The notes under the pieces are model-generated. The model ran no database searches, had not been told where the DNA came from, and saw only the letters and a program-made list of their open reading frames with translations. 64,000 nucleotides of DNA from Halorubrum sp. JWXQ-INN 858 (GTDB lineage Archaea > Halobacteriota > Halobacteria > Halobacteriales > Haloferacaceae), in NCBI RefSeq assembly GCF_009806985.1, contig NZ_WUAX01000005.1:62001-126000 (forward strand), written 5' to 3'. Both the position numbers and the translations under genes were made by a program. Of this stretch, positions 36,015-43,734 are shown piece after piece (position 1 is the stretch's first letter; every line of letters begins with the position of its first letter).

Positions 36015-36422
36015 TCACAGCGATCCGGACGTCTGCCGCTCCCGTTCGAGTCGCTCACAGCCGATCACCAGCGCGTCGGGGATGTCGGCGACGGTCTCGT
36101 AGAGCGCGTCGAAGACGACGGCGACCTCCGCGAAGCGCGGGCCGCGGGACGCGCTCAGCGGCTCCCGTTCCCACTCGATGAATCCGTGATCGGCGAGCAG
36201 CGGGAGGTGACGATGATACAGCTCCTGTTGGAGCGTCCGGTGATCGACGGGAACGTTGGGAGTGATGGCGCTCTCGGGCAACGGGACGGACCGGCCCGGC
36301 GGCGCATCCATCAGCGAGGCGACGATCTGTCGGCGGGGCTCCGCCGCGAGGGCCGTGAAAACCCGGTCCCAACGCGCGACGACACGCCGTCCCTTCTCGA
36401 CACGCGTGTTTAGCTCCGTCAT
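36015..36422 (-). CDS. Winged-helix DNA-binding protein (DUF7344-like/ArsR-like)
   Basis: 135 residues. The core RVFTALAAEPRRQIVASLMD is the first helices of an ArsR-type winged helix, followed by RTLQQELYHRHLPLLADHGFIEWE, the recognition helix and wing. It resembles the numerous haloarchaeal wHTH proteins now grouped near DUF7344, thought to be transcription regulators with no ligand domain. A minus-strand TATATATT at 36443-36450 sits 21-28 bp upstream of the ATG. Neighbours are pheS and the M48-like gene, giving no clear target. Confidence 0.78.
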   Translation of the reverse strand: MTELNTRVEKGRRVVARWDRVFTALAAEPRRQIVASLMDAPPGRSVPLPESAITPNVPVDHRTLQQELYHRHLPLLADHGFIEWEREPLSASRGPRFAEVAVVFDALYETVADIPDALVIGCERLERERQTSGSL

Positions 36423-36442
36423 ATGCGTTATACACTCTGCAG

Positions 36443-36450
36443 AATATATA
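36443..36450 (-). promoter_or_regulatory. TATA box of the winged-helix gene
   Basis: Minus strand TATATATT, within a clearly A/T-rich 30-bp island (also TTTAAAACG just upstream), correctly spaced for a leaderless start at 36422. Confidence 0.6.
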
Positions 36451-36467
36451 ACGTTTTAAAGGGTAGG

Positions 36468-37148
36468 TCACGCGGCCCGTTCCCCGCCCGTCTCCGCGTC
36501 GTCGGCCCGTCGGCGGAGCGCGGCGATCCGGTCCCCGAGCGGGGGTTGGACCTCGAACCACGTCGACCAGTCTCCCGTCTCCGGTTCCACGCCCCGGAGG
36601 TCGGCGACGTGCTCGAACGCGTCGGCGACCCGGGCCGCCCCCACCGCGTCGGCGGCGCGGTCGTCGGCTGCGTACTGCACGCGCCGCCCGACCCAGAACG
36701 CGGCGACGCCGACGAGGATCACGGAGAGGAACCCGGAATCGAACGGGACGATCGTCGTCACGATCGCGGCGAGGATAGTCAACACGGCCGCGACCGCGAT
36801 TGCACGAAACTCGCCGTAGTACGTCCCGACGCGTCCGCTCTCGGCGGCGATCAGGCCGAGGGCGACGTCCTCGTCCATCCCGTCGAGCACGTAGTCGGTG
36901 ACGAACAGCACTCGGCGACGTGGCGGGCCGCGGACCGCCACGTCGACCGATTCGGCACCCTCCGTCGCCACGACGGCCACCCGGTCGACGCCGAGGCCCG
37001 CCTCGCGGCGGAGCTCGTCGAGGTACGCACGCTCCGCGTCGGTCGGATCCCTGAGGTTCCGGTAGCGGTCGTTGACGTACAGCGGACCGACCTCGACGGC
37101 GAGGAACGCGACGATCGCCACGACGACGAGGAACGCGACCGTGATCAT
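36468..37148 (-). CDS. M48-like membrane protein lacking zinc ligands (pseudoprotease)
   Basis: 226 residues. An N-terminal helix (3-20) is followed by a domain that follows the HtpX/M48 layout: VLFVTDYVLDGMDEDVALG leads into IAAESGRV where active enzymes have the H-E-x-x-H zinc motif. Here A102 and R106 replace the two histidines while E103 remains; the third ligand position in the downstream QYAADDRAAD region is Q158 instead of Glu. Two helices lie at ~116-152. The protein is therefore probably catalytically dead. It lies 45 bp downstream of the M50 protease gene on the same strand, suggesting one operon and a role as partner or regulator of membrane proteolysis. Confidence 0.68.
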   Translation of the reverse strand: MITVAFLVVVAIVAFLAVEVGPLYVNDRYRNLRDPTDAERAYLDELRREAGLGVDRVAVVATEGAESVDVAVRGPPRRRVLFVTDYVLDGMDEDVALGLIAAESGRVGTYYGEFRAIAVAAVLTILAAIVTTIVPFDSGFLSVILVGVAAFWVGRRVQYAADDRAADAVGAARVADAFEHVADLRGVEPETGDWSTWFEVQPPLGDRIAALRRRADDAETGGERAA

Positions 37149-37193
37149 CTACGGGTCACTGCGCCCCGTAACGGTTTAAAACGGCGCGATCCG

Positions 37194-38372
37194 TCAGAGC
37201 AGTCGACGGTCGTCGACCGACGGTCGGCTCCGGAGGGCGGTCGGCGTGCCGCCCGTCTGGATGATGTTGAACGCGGTCATCAGGTCCGAACGCGAGATGA
37301 GCCCGACGATCTCGCCGTCCGCGTCGACGACCGGCAGCCGGCCGACGCCGTGTTCCTGCATCGTCTGGAGCGCGGCCATCGCGTCGGTGTCGCGCGTGAC
37401 GGCCGTCAGGTCCGTCGCCATCACGTCGCCGACGCGGTAGGCGTCGCGCTCGACGTCCCTGACCTCTCGGGCGTCCTCCAGCGTCACCATCCCGACGAGG
37501 TCCTCGCCGCGGAGGACGGGGTACCCCGTGTGGCGCTCGCGGAACATCCGGTCCATCAGTTCGGCGACCGTCGTCTCCTCGGTGACGGTGTGGAGCCGCT
37601 CGCGCGGGGTCATCACGTCGTCGACGGTGACGTCCTCGAAGGCGGCCTTCAGCGTCGTCTGCTGGGCCTCGCCGGAGGCGGCGATGTAGATGAAAAACGC
37701 CAGCAGGATCAGGATGACGTTGAACGCGAACAGCCCGACGATCGCCATCATGAACGCGAACACCTTCCCGACCGCCGCGGCGCGCTGGGTCGCCTTCGCG
37801 TGCGGTTGGTTCCGCGCCATCAGCGCCCGCAGCACCCGCCCGCCGTCCATCGGGAAGGCGGGGAGCATGTTGAACACCGCGAGAACGATGTTCAACAGCG
37901 CGAGGTAGCCGAACACGAAGAGCACGGCGTCGCTGCCGACGGGAGCGAACGAGAAGACGGCGTAGCAGGCGAGCCCGACGGCGACGCTCACGATCGGGCC
38001 GGCGACGGCGATCCAGAACTCGTGTTTCCAGTCCTCGGGGAACTCCGCGAAGCTGGCGATGCCGCCGAGCAGCCAGAGGGTGATCGAGTCGATCTCGTAG
38101 CCGTACCGCATGGCGACGAGCGAGTGGCCGAACTCGTGGAGGAGCACGCCGCCGAACAGCCCGAGCGCAGCCGCCAGCCCGAGCGCCCACGGGGTGAGCC
38201 CGCCATCGATCGCCGCCAGGTCGATCCCCGCCCCCATCGTGTCGTTCATCAACGCGCCGATCGACGCCACCTCGGAGCCGATCAGGTAGGCGAAAAGCGG
38301 CAACACTATCAGGAACGTCCAGTTGAGCCTGACCGGGATCCCGACGACGGTCCCGATCCGTATCCCACGCAT
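37194..38372 (-). CDS. Site-2 protease family M50 with two C-terminal CBS domains
   Basis: 392 residues. An intramembrane zinc metalloprotease with LLHEFGHSLVA (HExxH) in the second helix region and the third ligand in NMLPAFPMDGGRVLRAL (the N/PxDG motif). About six membrane helices end near residue 255. The C-terminal ~120 residues hold a CBS pair (DVMTPRERLHTVTEETTV and DVMATDLTAVTRDTDA), likely sensing adenine nucleotides. The family cleaves membrane-anchored regulators. The start MRGIRIG at 38372 is preferred because a TATA box lies 25-32 bp upstream; a longer frame of 53 codons has no family character. Confidence 0.92.
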   Translation of the reverse strand: MRGIRIGTVVGIPVRLNWTFLIVLPLFAYLIGSEVASIGALMNDTMGAGIDLAAIDGGLTPWALGLAAALGLFGGVLLHEFGHSLVAMRYGYEIDSITLWLLGGIASFAEFPEDWKHEFWIAVAGPIVSVAVGLACYAVFSFAPVGSDAVLFVFGYLALLNIVLAVFNMLPAFPMDGGRVLRALMARNQPHAKATQRAAAVGKVFAFMMAIVGLFAFNVILILLAFFIYIAASGEAQQTTLKAAFEDVTVDDVMTPRERLHTVTEETTVAELMDRMFRERHTGYPVLRGEDLVGMVTLEDAREVRDVERDAYRVGDVMATDLTAVTRDTDAMAALQTMQEHGVGRLPVVDADGEIVGLISRSDLMTAFNIIQTGGTPTALRSRPSVDDRRLL

Positions 38373-38396
38373 GCCTCCCGCTTGGAGCGGCCGCCG

Positions 38397-38404
38397 CTTA
38401 AACG
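38397..38404 (-). promoter_or_regulatory. TATA box of the M50 protease operon
   Basis: Minus strand CGTTTAAG, 25-32 bp upstream of the ATG at 38372; it supports the shorter start. Confidence 0.5.
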
Positions 38405-38521
38405 TCGGGTGGACGGTCCGGGAAGGGTTCGGCGGAGCTCGCGGAACGCTCGGCGGTCGGCTCGACGGGCTGGTCGGCCGGATCGCGGCTCGACTCACGC
38501 GGCCGTCGCGGTGCGCACACC

Positions 38522-38529
38522 TTTTATAC
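38522..38529 (+). promoter_or_regulatory. TATA box of the cupin gene
   Basis: TTTTATAC, 23-30 bp upstream of the cupin ATG at 38552, in a CACC-TTTTATACATCC context. Confidence 0.6.
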
Positions 38530-38551
38530 ATCCCCGAGCCGATGACGGCGT

Positions 38552-38938
38552 ATGAGCGACCCCACCGACGCCGGCCCGACGCCGGTCGTCAAACGCGGAC
38601 GCGAGGTCGAGTACGAGCCGGTCGACGCGGCGTCCGGGCTCCGGAAGGGCGTGCTCCTCGACGCCTCCGACGGCGCGCCGACGTTCGCGATCCGGCGCTT
38701 CGAGCTCGATCCCGGGACGGAAGTCCCGCGACACACCAACGCCGTCGAACACGAACAGTACGTGCTCGCGGGCGAGTACGTCGTCGGGATCGGCGACGAG
38801 ACGCACACGGTCAGCGCCGGCGACGCGCTGTTGATCCCCGCGGGCGTCGAACACTGGTACCGCAACGACGGCGACGCTCCCGGGGCGTTCCTCTGTGCGG
38901 TGCCGAACGGCGACGACACGATCGAACTCGTCGACTGA
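38552..38938 (+). CDS. Single-domain cupin protein
   Basis: 128 residues. Cupin motif 1 is VPRHTNAVEHEQYVLAGEY, with a likely metal set of His, His/Glu, and motif 2 is IPAGVEHWYRNDGD, giving the last His. These small beta-barrels bind Mn, Fe or Zn and act as isomerases, dioxygenases or ligand sensors; the function is not determinable here. It stands alone between divergent or convergent neighbours with its own TATA box and is extremely acidic at the C-terminus. Confidence 0.85.
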   Translation: MSDPTDAGPTPVVKRGREVEYEPVDAASGLRKGVLLDASDGAPTFAIRRFELDPGTEVPRHTNAVEHEQYVLAGEYVVGIGDETHTVSAGDALLIPAGVEHWYRNDGDAPGAFLCAVPNGDDTIELVD

Positions 38939-38995
38939 GGGCGTGCACCGGGCGTGTCGACCGGCGGGCGCCGCTCCGACGGTCCCGGCCTCGAC

Positions 38996-39742
38996 TCATC
39001 CCGCCGTGGGCTCCCTTTCCGTCGCCGCGAGTTCATTCGCGACGTCCCTCACCGTTCCCGGATCGCTCGTCCAGACCCCGAGGTAGCCGTCGGGCTGCTC
39101 CCGTGCGACGAGCCCACAGGCCTGCGTCGCGTCGCTTCCGCCGTCGAACGCGAGGACCCAGTATCGCCCGATGCTCTCGTTCGAGTGTCCGTGAAAGGTG
39201 ATCCCCGGAACCTCCGGCGGCGTCCAGTCCGCGAGGCCGTAAATATGGACGTCGAGGCCCGTCTCGGCCGCGAGGTCCCGGTAGGCGTCGGCCTGCGATT
39301 CGAACGTGGAGAGGGTCTGAAAGCTCACGCGGAGCGTGCCGGTTCCGACCCGATAAGCGCGGTCCTCGATCTCTCTGCTCACCGCGAGGAGGTTGCGGCG
39401 CTCCAGCGCCGTGAACACCGTTCCGTCGAGCACCTCGAAGAGGACGCGATACCCCTCCGAGACGTCCGTACGCTTCCAGGGTCGGACGATCGGTGGCTCG
39501 AGCAGCGATCGGAGCTCTCGAGCGCCGAACACCCCCGCGAACTCGCCGTCTTCCTCGATCAGGACGAACGGCTCCGGTCCTCCCGGCGGGAGCGTTCGGT
39601 AGTCGACGTCGACGTCGCGGGAGGCGAACCGCTCCTCGATGTCCGCCCCGTCGTCGCGTTCGTCGTGTCCGTCACTCGCGTAGATCGTGAACCGTCGCTT
39701 CCCCTCTCCAATGCCGGCGAGGAGCTGGTCAAGGACGGTCAC
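38996..39742 (-). CDS. DICT sensory domain protein
   Basis: 248 residues from a GTG start (MTVLDQLLAGIGEGKRRF) that overlaps the stop of the upstream winged-helix gene as GTGA. The DICT domain, named for its link with diguanylate cyclases and two-component systems, is recognised from VLFEVLDGTVFTALERRNLLAVSREIEDRAYRVG (given here in part) and AYRDLAAETGLDVHIYG. The C-terminal half has FHGHSNESIGRYWVLAFDGG and CGLVAREQPDGYLGVWT. It is a presumed signal-sensing protein; ligand unknown. Tight coupling with a DNA-binding partner suggests a two-protein sensor-regulator unit. Confidence 0.8.
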   Translation of the reverse strand: MTVLDQLLAGIGEGKRRFTIYASDGHDERDDGADIEERFASRDVDVDYRTLPPGGPEPFVLIEEDGEFAGVFGARELRSLLEPPIVRPWKRTDVSEGYRVLFEVLDGTVFTALERRNLLAVSREIEDRAYRVGTGTLRVSFQTLSTFESQADAYRDLAAETGLDVHIYGLADWTPPEVPGITFHGHSNESIGRYWVLAFDGGSDATQACGLVAREQPDGYLGVWTSDPGTVRDVANELAATEREPTAG

Positions 39743-40134
39743 GACCGCGGCGACGCTCCCGAGCCGACGCTCCGACGGATGAGGTCGTGGACGAGCGGAT
39801 CGATCGGTTCGATCCGGACGGTGCCGCTCCCGCGGTCGTAGGCCAGTAACCCGAGATCCGCGAGCAGCGGCAGGTGAACGTGCGCGAGTCCGACGATGAC
39901 TCGTTTCCGATCCTCGTCCGTTCGCATCGTTCCGTGGTCCGTCGCGTCCCAGCCGACGAGGACGGTGGCGAGTTCGTCGACCGTGCTCTCGTCGCCCTCC
40001 TGTAGTATCCACAGCAGCCGGCGTCTGGACGTCGACGCGAGCGCACGATAGAGCCGGTCGTCGGACAGATCCGGCGTCACGTCGGGTCGCAGTTCCCGCT
40101 CGCTGCGTTCCGGTCCTTTGGTCCCCCCCATCAT
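39739..40134 (-). CDS. Winged-helix DNA-binding protein (DUF7344-like) coupled to DICT gene
   Basis: 131 residues. The wHTH core is LYRALASTSRRRLLWILQEGDESTVDELATVLVG, with a second helix-wing in VGLAHVHLPLLADLGLLAYDR. This is the common haloarchaeal layout: short polar N-terminus, helix-turn-helix, DLG-x-L-x-Y-D wing. Its TGA shares three bases with the DICT-protein GTG, so the two are made together. The first residues MMGGTKG could begin at either Met. Target genes unknown. Confidence 0.8.
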   Translation of the reverse strand: MMGGTKGPERSERELRPDVTPDLSDDRLYRALASTSRRRLLWILQEGDESTVDELATVLVGWDATDHGTMRTDEDRKRVIVGLAHVHLPLLADLGLLAYDRGSGTVRIEPIDPLVHDLIRRSVGSGASPRS

Positions 40135-40208
40135 GGATCACTGACTATCGTCTCCCCCGTGTCATGACTCTTGTTACCGTTTGGTGTCAGTTAGAGGGGG
40201 CGAGCCGC

Positions 40209-41012
40209 TCACTCGATCGCGCCGACCTTCTCGGCCACGTAGCCGAACTGGTCTCGATAGCCGTACGCCGACAGCAACACCGGGTAGAACGGCTCCTCGG
40301 CGATCAACTCCTCGTCGTCGGCGGCCGCGAACCGCTCGCCGGCTTCGACCCGGCGGAAGTTGTGTGCGAACACCTCGTACTCCTCGGCGCTCGGCTTCGG
40401 GATCCGCTCGCGCAGCCGGAACACGTCGACGTCGTCGCGACCGCCCGCGTCCACGACGTCGTCGGCCCCCGGCGCGGGCAGCGCACCGGTGGCCGCGAGG
40501 AACGCCCGGATCAGCCAATACGCGTTGTCGGCGGCGGCGTCGGAGCCGAGCAGCCCCGCCTCGACCTCCAGCGTGTGGGGGTGTTCGATGAGCCGGCCCT
40601 CGGTGAACTCGTCGGTCTGAATGATCACGTCGACGGGGAGGTGCGGGGCGACCCCGCGGGTGACCTCGTCCATCGAGTCGACCACGGCGAAGGGGTCCGC
40701 GTACGACTGCGTCGAGTGGATCGCGAGCGTGGTGCAACCGGTCAGTTCGGCCTGCACGTGGTGTGCGAGCCGCCCTTCGTGTGTGTCGGCGTCGGGATCG
40801 CCGGGGAACGCCCGGTTGAGGTCCTCGTCGAGGTAGCGCTCGTCCGCCGCGAGCGCCTCCTCGTTGGCGACGATCAGCTTCACGGGTCGCTCGACCGTCG
40901 GATCCTCGCTCAGCAGCCGTTCGATGGCGCGCGGGCCGCAGGGCTCGTCGCCGTGGATCGCGCCGACGACCGCGATCTCCGGCCGTCCCTCCCCCAGCTC
41001 GATGACGTCCAT
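40209..41012 (-). CDS. Succinylglutamate desuccinylase/aspartoacylase family zinc hydrolase
   Basis: 267 residues. The M14-like zinc motif is GAIHGDEPCGPRA (His and Glu ligands), followed by DEDLNRAFPG (Asn-Arg substrate clamp) and the third ligand in TLAIHSTQSY. This pattern defines AstE/AspA deacylases. Residues ~185-215 are an acidic stretch and the C-terminus is a small beta domain (VEAGERFAAADDEELIAEEPFYPVLL) as in AspA. The substrate is unknown; haloarchaeal members are often annotated simply as deacylases. The start MDVIELGEG is well placed for the first beta strand. Confidence 0.85.
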   Translation of the reverse strand: MDVIELGEGRPEIAVVGAIHGDEPCGPRAIERLLSEDPTVERPVKLIVANEEALAADERYLDEDLNRAFPGDPDADTHEGRLAHHVQAELTGCTTLAIHSTQSYADPFAVVDSMDEVTRGVAPHLPVDVIIQTDEFTEGRLIEHPHTLEVEAGLLGSDAAADNAYWLIRAFLAATGALPAPGADDVVDAGGRDDVDVFRLRERIPKPSAEEYEVFAHNFRRVEAGERFAAADDEELIAEEPFYPVLLSAYGYRDQFGYVAEKVGAIE

Positions 41013-41155
41013 GCAACCTCCAAACGGGCCAGCGGCTAAGTGGTGTTCGGATCCGGGCCGTCCCTCGTTTCCCTCGCTCTCCTCGTCTTCCCTTCTTCGC
41101 CCGTTTCGTTCTCTTCGTCTCCTTCGCCCCCGATTTCACGCCGCGATCCACGGAC

Positions 41156-41668
41156 TCAGGGGCCCTGTTCGAGGGCCTCGGCGTACGCGTAATCCGCGGG
41201 ATACGCGCCGGGACGGGCCCCGTCGAGCCGGATCCGCCAGCCGTCGATCGCGGCGGGATCGCGAAGCGCCGCGCGGAGCCGTTCGCGGATGTCGTCGAGA
41301 TCGACGCCGTAGAAGTCGTCGGGCACGCCGTGGAGGTACTGGAGGGCCGTCTCGAACAGCGACCGCATGCCGTCGTCGTTCTCGAAGTCGACGTGTTTGT
41401 ACGCTCCCGCCGCGACCTGCACCATCCCGTGCAGGAACGCGGACTCCGCGGTCCCTGAGCCGTAGTTGTACCACTCGTCCTCGAAGCAGTCGTGTGACTC
41501 GTGGTACGCGCCCGCGTTGAACAGGCGGACGCCGTGTTCGGTCGCGCGGCGCAGCGTCGCGTGCTCCCAGTAGCCGCCGCCGGTCCCGTCCGCGCCCTCC
41601 GCGGTGTTCCACCCCGTCGGGTCGCCCAGCGGCGGCGCGACGCTCGGGTCCCGGGTGTGGTCGTCCAT
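41156..41668 (-). CDS. DUF309 family protein
   Basis: 170 residues. The signature [19 protein letters not shown] followed by [14 protein letters not shown] is diagnostic for DUF309, an all-helical family of unknown biochemical role. His and Glu residues in the HExHDxFExxW motif suggest metal or substrate binding. The N-terminal ~30 residues are a Gly/Asp-rich lead-in not seen in the core. It converges on nothing and lies upstream-adjacent to tRNA-Leu on the opposite strand. Confidence 0.82.
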   Translation of the reverse strand: MDDHTRDPSVAPPLGDPTGWNTAEGADGTGGGYWEHATLRRATEHGVRLFNAGAYHESHDCFEDEWYNYGSGTAESAFLHGMVQVAAGAYKHVDFENDDGMRSLFETALQYLHGVPDDFYGVDLDDIRERLRAALRDPAAIDGWRIRLDGARPGAYPADYAYAEALEQGP

Positions 41669-41770
41669 GCCGTCGTTTGGGTCGGCTCCCTCCTAACGGT
41701 TGTCCACGGGCCGACTCCGCCACGAAACCGGTGAGTTAAACACCGACGAGGTCGCTAGGTCGAACCGCGT

Positions 41771-41854
41771 GCGAGGGTAGCCAAGCCCGGAAACGGCGGC
41801 GGACTCAAGATCCGCTCCTGTAGAGGTCCGTGGGTTCAAATCCCTCCCCTCGCA
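41771..41854 (+). tRNA. tRNA-Leu (anticodon CAA)
   Basis: 84 nt. Acceptor GCGAGGG pairs with CCCTCGC (41847-41853) with A as discriminator and no encoded CCA. Anticodon stem GCGGA/TCCGC (41799-41803, 41811-41815) holds loop CTCAAGA, anticodon CAA at 41806-41808. A long variable arm follows, as in class II tRNAs, and the T-loop is TTCAAAT at 41835-41841. The T-stem GTGGG/CCCTC has one T-T mismatch (41831/41845). A GAGTTAAAC element at about 41733-41741 may be its promoter. Confidence 0.93.
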
Positions 41855-41877
41855 TGAGCGCGTCACAGCGCGCGAAT

Positions 41878-41940
41878 GCAGGAGGGGTTCGAATCAGGGA
41901 GCGTCTCCGACGCGACCGTGGTTCAAACCCTCTCCTCGCA
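41878..41940. repeat. tRNA-Leu 3'-end-like repeats (possible integration scar)
   Basis: A direct imperfect copy of the tRNA tail lies at 41916-41940 (CCGTGGTTCAAACCC...CTCGCA against 41828-41854), 86 bp downstream. An inverted T-arm-like copy is at 41878-41900 (TGCAGGAGGGGTTCGAATC). Such duplications mark past integration of elements at a tRNA 3' end. No integrase is present between them. Confidence 0.55.
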
Positions 41941-42405
41941 TCACGGGGTCCTTCGCCCCACGATGCGGAAGGCGCTCTCGGAGCGTTCTTCCCTCGCAAA
42001 ACTACGCGTCCGGCCGATCGGTCGGGCGTCGACACTGACTCCCCGAGCGGTGCGACCGGAACGCGGATTTCGGCCGTTTACTGGCTTCTGTGCGGTGTCT
42101 GTGAGCTTGCGAACGACTCGTTCGTCTCCCCGTGCTGTACCCCGTCGCCCGGTCATAAAGCGATAACCGCGATATCAAAGGTGGTGTCGCGGCGGATCAC
42201 GGCCCCGCTCCCGGCCGCCGCTCCCCGGACGCTTCCTGCCGTGCGCCCACCGGCCCTGACCGGAGAACGGTCGATGACGCGCCGAGGTCGACGGGCCGGG
42301 ACCGACCTGACGGGAGAGACGCCTCGAGCCGCCACGCTCCTGGGAGCGGCGCGGCTCGCGGTTCCGGTCCTCACGACCTCGGCCCGTAGACTCGGTTCCG
42401 TCCGC
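41941..42405. other. Gene-free stretch downstream of tRNA-Leu repeats
   Basis: About 465 bases. Only frames that are antisense or fragmentary are open. There is an ATATCAAAGG element near 42172 and a hairpin-prone GGAAGGCGCTCTCGGAGCGTTCTTCC around 41968. No product is recognisable; it may be decayed DNA of a former insertion at the tRNA. Confidence 0.4.
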
Positions 42406-43308
42406 TCACTCCCAGCCGGGGGTTGCGGGCGCACCGGCGTCGTCCTCGAGCTCGCGAACGAGTCGCTCGCGGACGGGCGGATCGAGCGGGACCGTCTCGC
42501 CGTCCGCGCCGGCGCGCGTCTTCCACTCGTCGACCGCGCGTCCCGCCCACGAGTCGGCGTCGCGGGCGCGCCGCTCGGCCGTCGCCATCCGTTCGCGGTC
42601 GACCGTGAGCGACCCGGGGCGGGAGCCGACGGCGGCCCCGACGAACCGGGCGCGGTCCGCGGCGGTCGTCTCCCCCGCCCGCAGTCGGCCAACGACGCCC
42701 GAGAGGTCGTTGGGGTCGGGGTACGCGAAGACGGTCGCGCCGAGCGCGTGCGGCCCGAACGCCGGCGGCGGGGTTCCCTCCGGGACCGCGTCGTCGAGGA
42801 GGCGCTCGCCGCCGCCGGCGGCCGTGACACGCTCGCAGGCGGTCTCCGCGCCGAGCGCGAGGTTGTGGCCGGGGTAGACCGCGCAGGTCTCGGGGTACCG
42901 GTCCGAGCCGTGGATCCGGCACTGGAGCGTCGTCGGGTCGAGGAAGACGCAGGCGTCGAGCCAACGGGGCGTGTCGGTGCCGACGGGGGCGACCGGTTTC
43001 GGCGGCTTGCGGAGCCCGACCATGAACACCGGGCGACCGCCGGCGGCGGCGACGTCTATCCCGTCGATCTCGCGGCGGTCGTCGCCCTCGGCGGGCTCGA
43101 ACAGGCGCGGGACGAGGACGTCGCCGAGCCCGTCGCCGAGGAAGGCGGCGACCTCGTCGCGGCTCAGCGGGACGAGCCCGTCGACGTCGTCGAGCGGGGG
43201 TCGGCGTCCCGCGCGCCGGGCCGCAGCGCCGTCGACGGCGTCGTCGTCGGGACGGAGCGGTCGCCAGTCGACACAGCAGCCGGCACACCCCTCACAGTCG
43301 AGTTCCAT
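42406..43308 (-). CDS. YkgJ family cysteine-cluster protein
   Basis: 300 residues. The N-terminal motif C-x2-C-x2-C-C (CEGCAGCC, residues 5-12) and the later ACVFLDPTTLQCRIHGSDRYPETCAVYPG, with three more Cys, are the YkgJ/UPF0153 signature, a metal- or Fe-S-binding module of unknown activity. Family members are usually ~100-230 residues; here an added C-terminal half (~170-300) with FAYPDPNDLSGVVGRL is predicted helical. A minus-strand TTTTATGTAT at about 43337-43346 could be the promoter. No neighbour suggests a pathway. Confidence 0.8.
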   Translation of the reverse strand: MELDCEGCAGCCVDWRPLRPDDDAVDGAAARRAGRRPPLDDVDGLVPLSRDEVAAFLGDGLGDVLVPRLFEPAEGDDRREIDGIDVAAAGGRPVFMVGLRKPPKPVAPVGTDTPRWLDACVFLDPTTLQCRIHGSDRYPETCAVYPGHNLALGAETACERVTAAGGGERLLDDAVPEGTPPPAFGPHALGATVFAYPDPNDLSGVVGRLRAGETTAADRARFVGAAVGSRPGSLTVDRERMATAERRARDADSWAGRAVDEWKTRAGADGETVPLDPPVRERLVRELEDDAGAPATPGWE

Positions 43309-43734
43309 CGTCGCTCACCCATGCTAACGGTTCGCATACATAAAAGGGATCGGCGGGGGCGCGGATCGTGAACGGCGTCTCGCTTCTCGTCCTACTCCAC
43401 CCCTCCTGCTCACTCTCTTCTCCTGCTCACTCTTGCTCCGCTCTCCTGCTCACTTCTCTTGCTCCACTTTTCTGCTCGCTCCTCACGGCCTCACCCTCCC
43501 CAGCCTCGTCCGGGCGGGCCCGCCGGAACCCGCGCGGCGGGCCCGACCGGACTCCCTCGCGCGCTCGCGCTCGCGTCGAGGGGACGCGAGCGCGGATCCG
43601 CGCGCCGACTGTGGATCGTCTGGTACCGCTTGCGAGGCGTTTCGGACACGCCTCGTACGCGTTTCGCGGGCTCGTGATCGGGTTCGTCGCGGCGACGGTT
43701 GTCTCCCGGATCGCGGTTTGATATATCAGAAAGG
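43309..43734. other. Gene-free region with polypyrimidine repeat
   Basis: About 425 bases. 43379-43490 on the plus strand is nearly all C and T, with CTCCTGCTCACT recurring three times; 43508-43620 has nested GC-rich inverted repeats (GGGCCCGCCGG...CGGCGGGCCC, CGCGCTCGCGCTCGCG...GGGACGCGAGCGCG). One frame (GTG 43368 to 43721) is open but Cys/Ser/Leu-rich and not haloarchaeal in composition. Confidence 0.45.

Noticed and set aside
35836..36018. 60-codon minus frame overlapping the wHTH stop
   Set aside because: GTG start, atypical composition; the TATA box points to the internal ATG at 35910 instead, treated as an RNA or micro-protein candidate.
43368..43721. 117-codon plus frame with GTG start
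   Set aside because: First half is the pyrimidine repeat giving Cys/Ser/Leu; only the last ~35 codons look protein-like. Not enough to call a gene.
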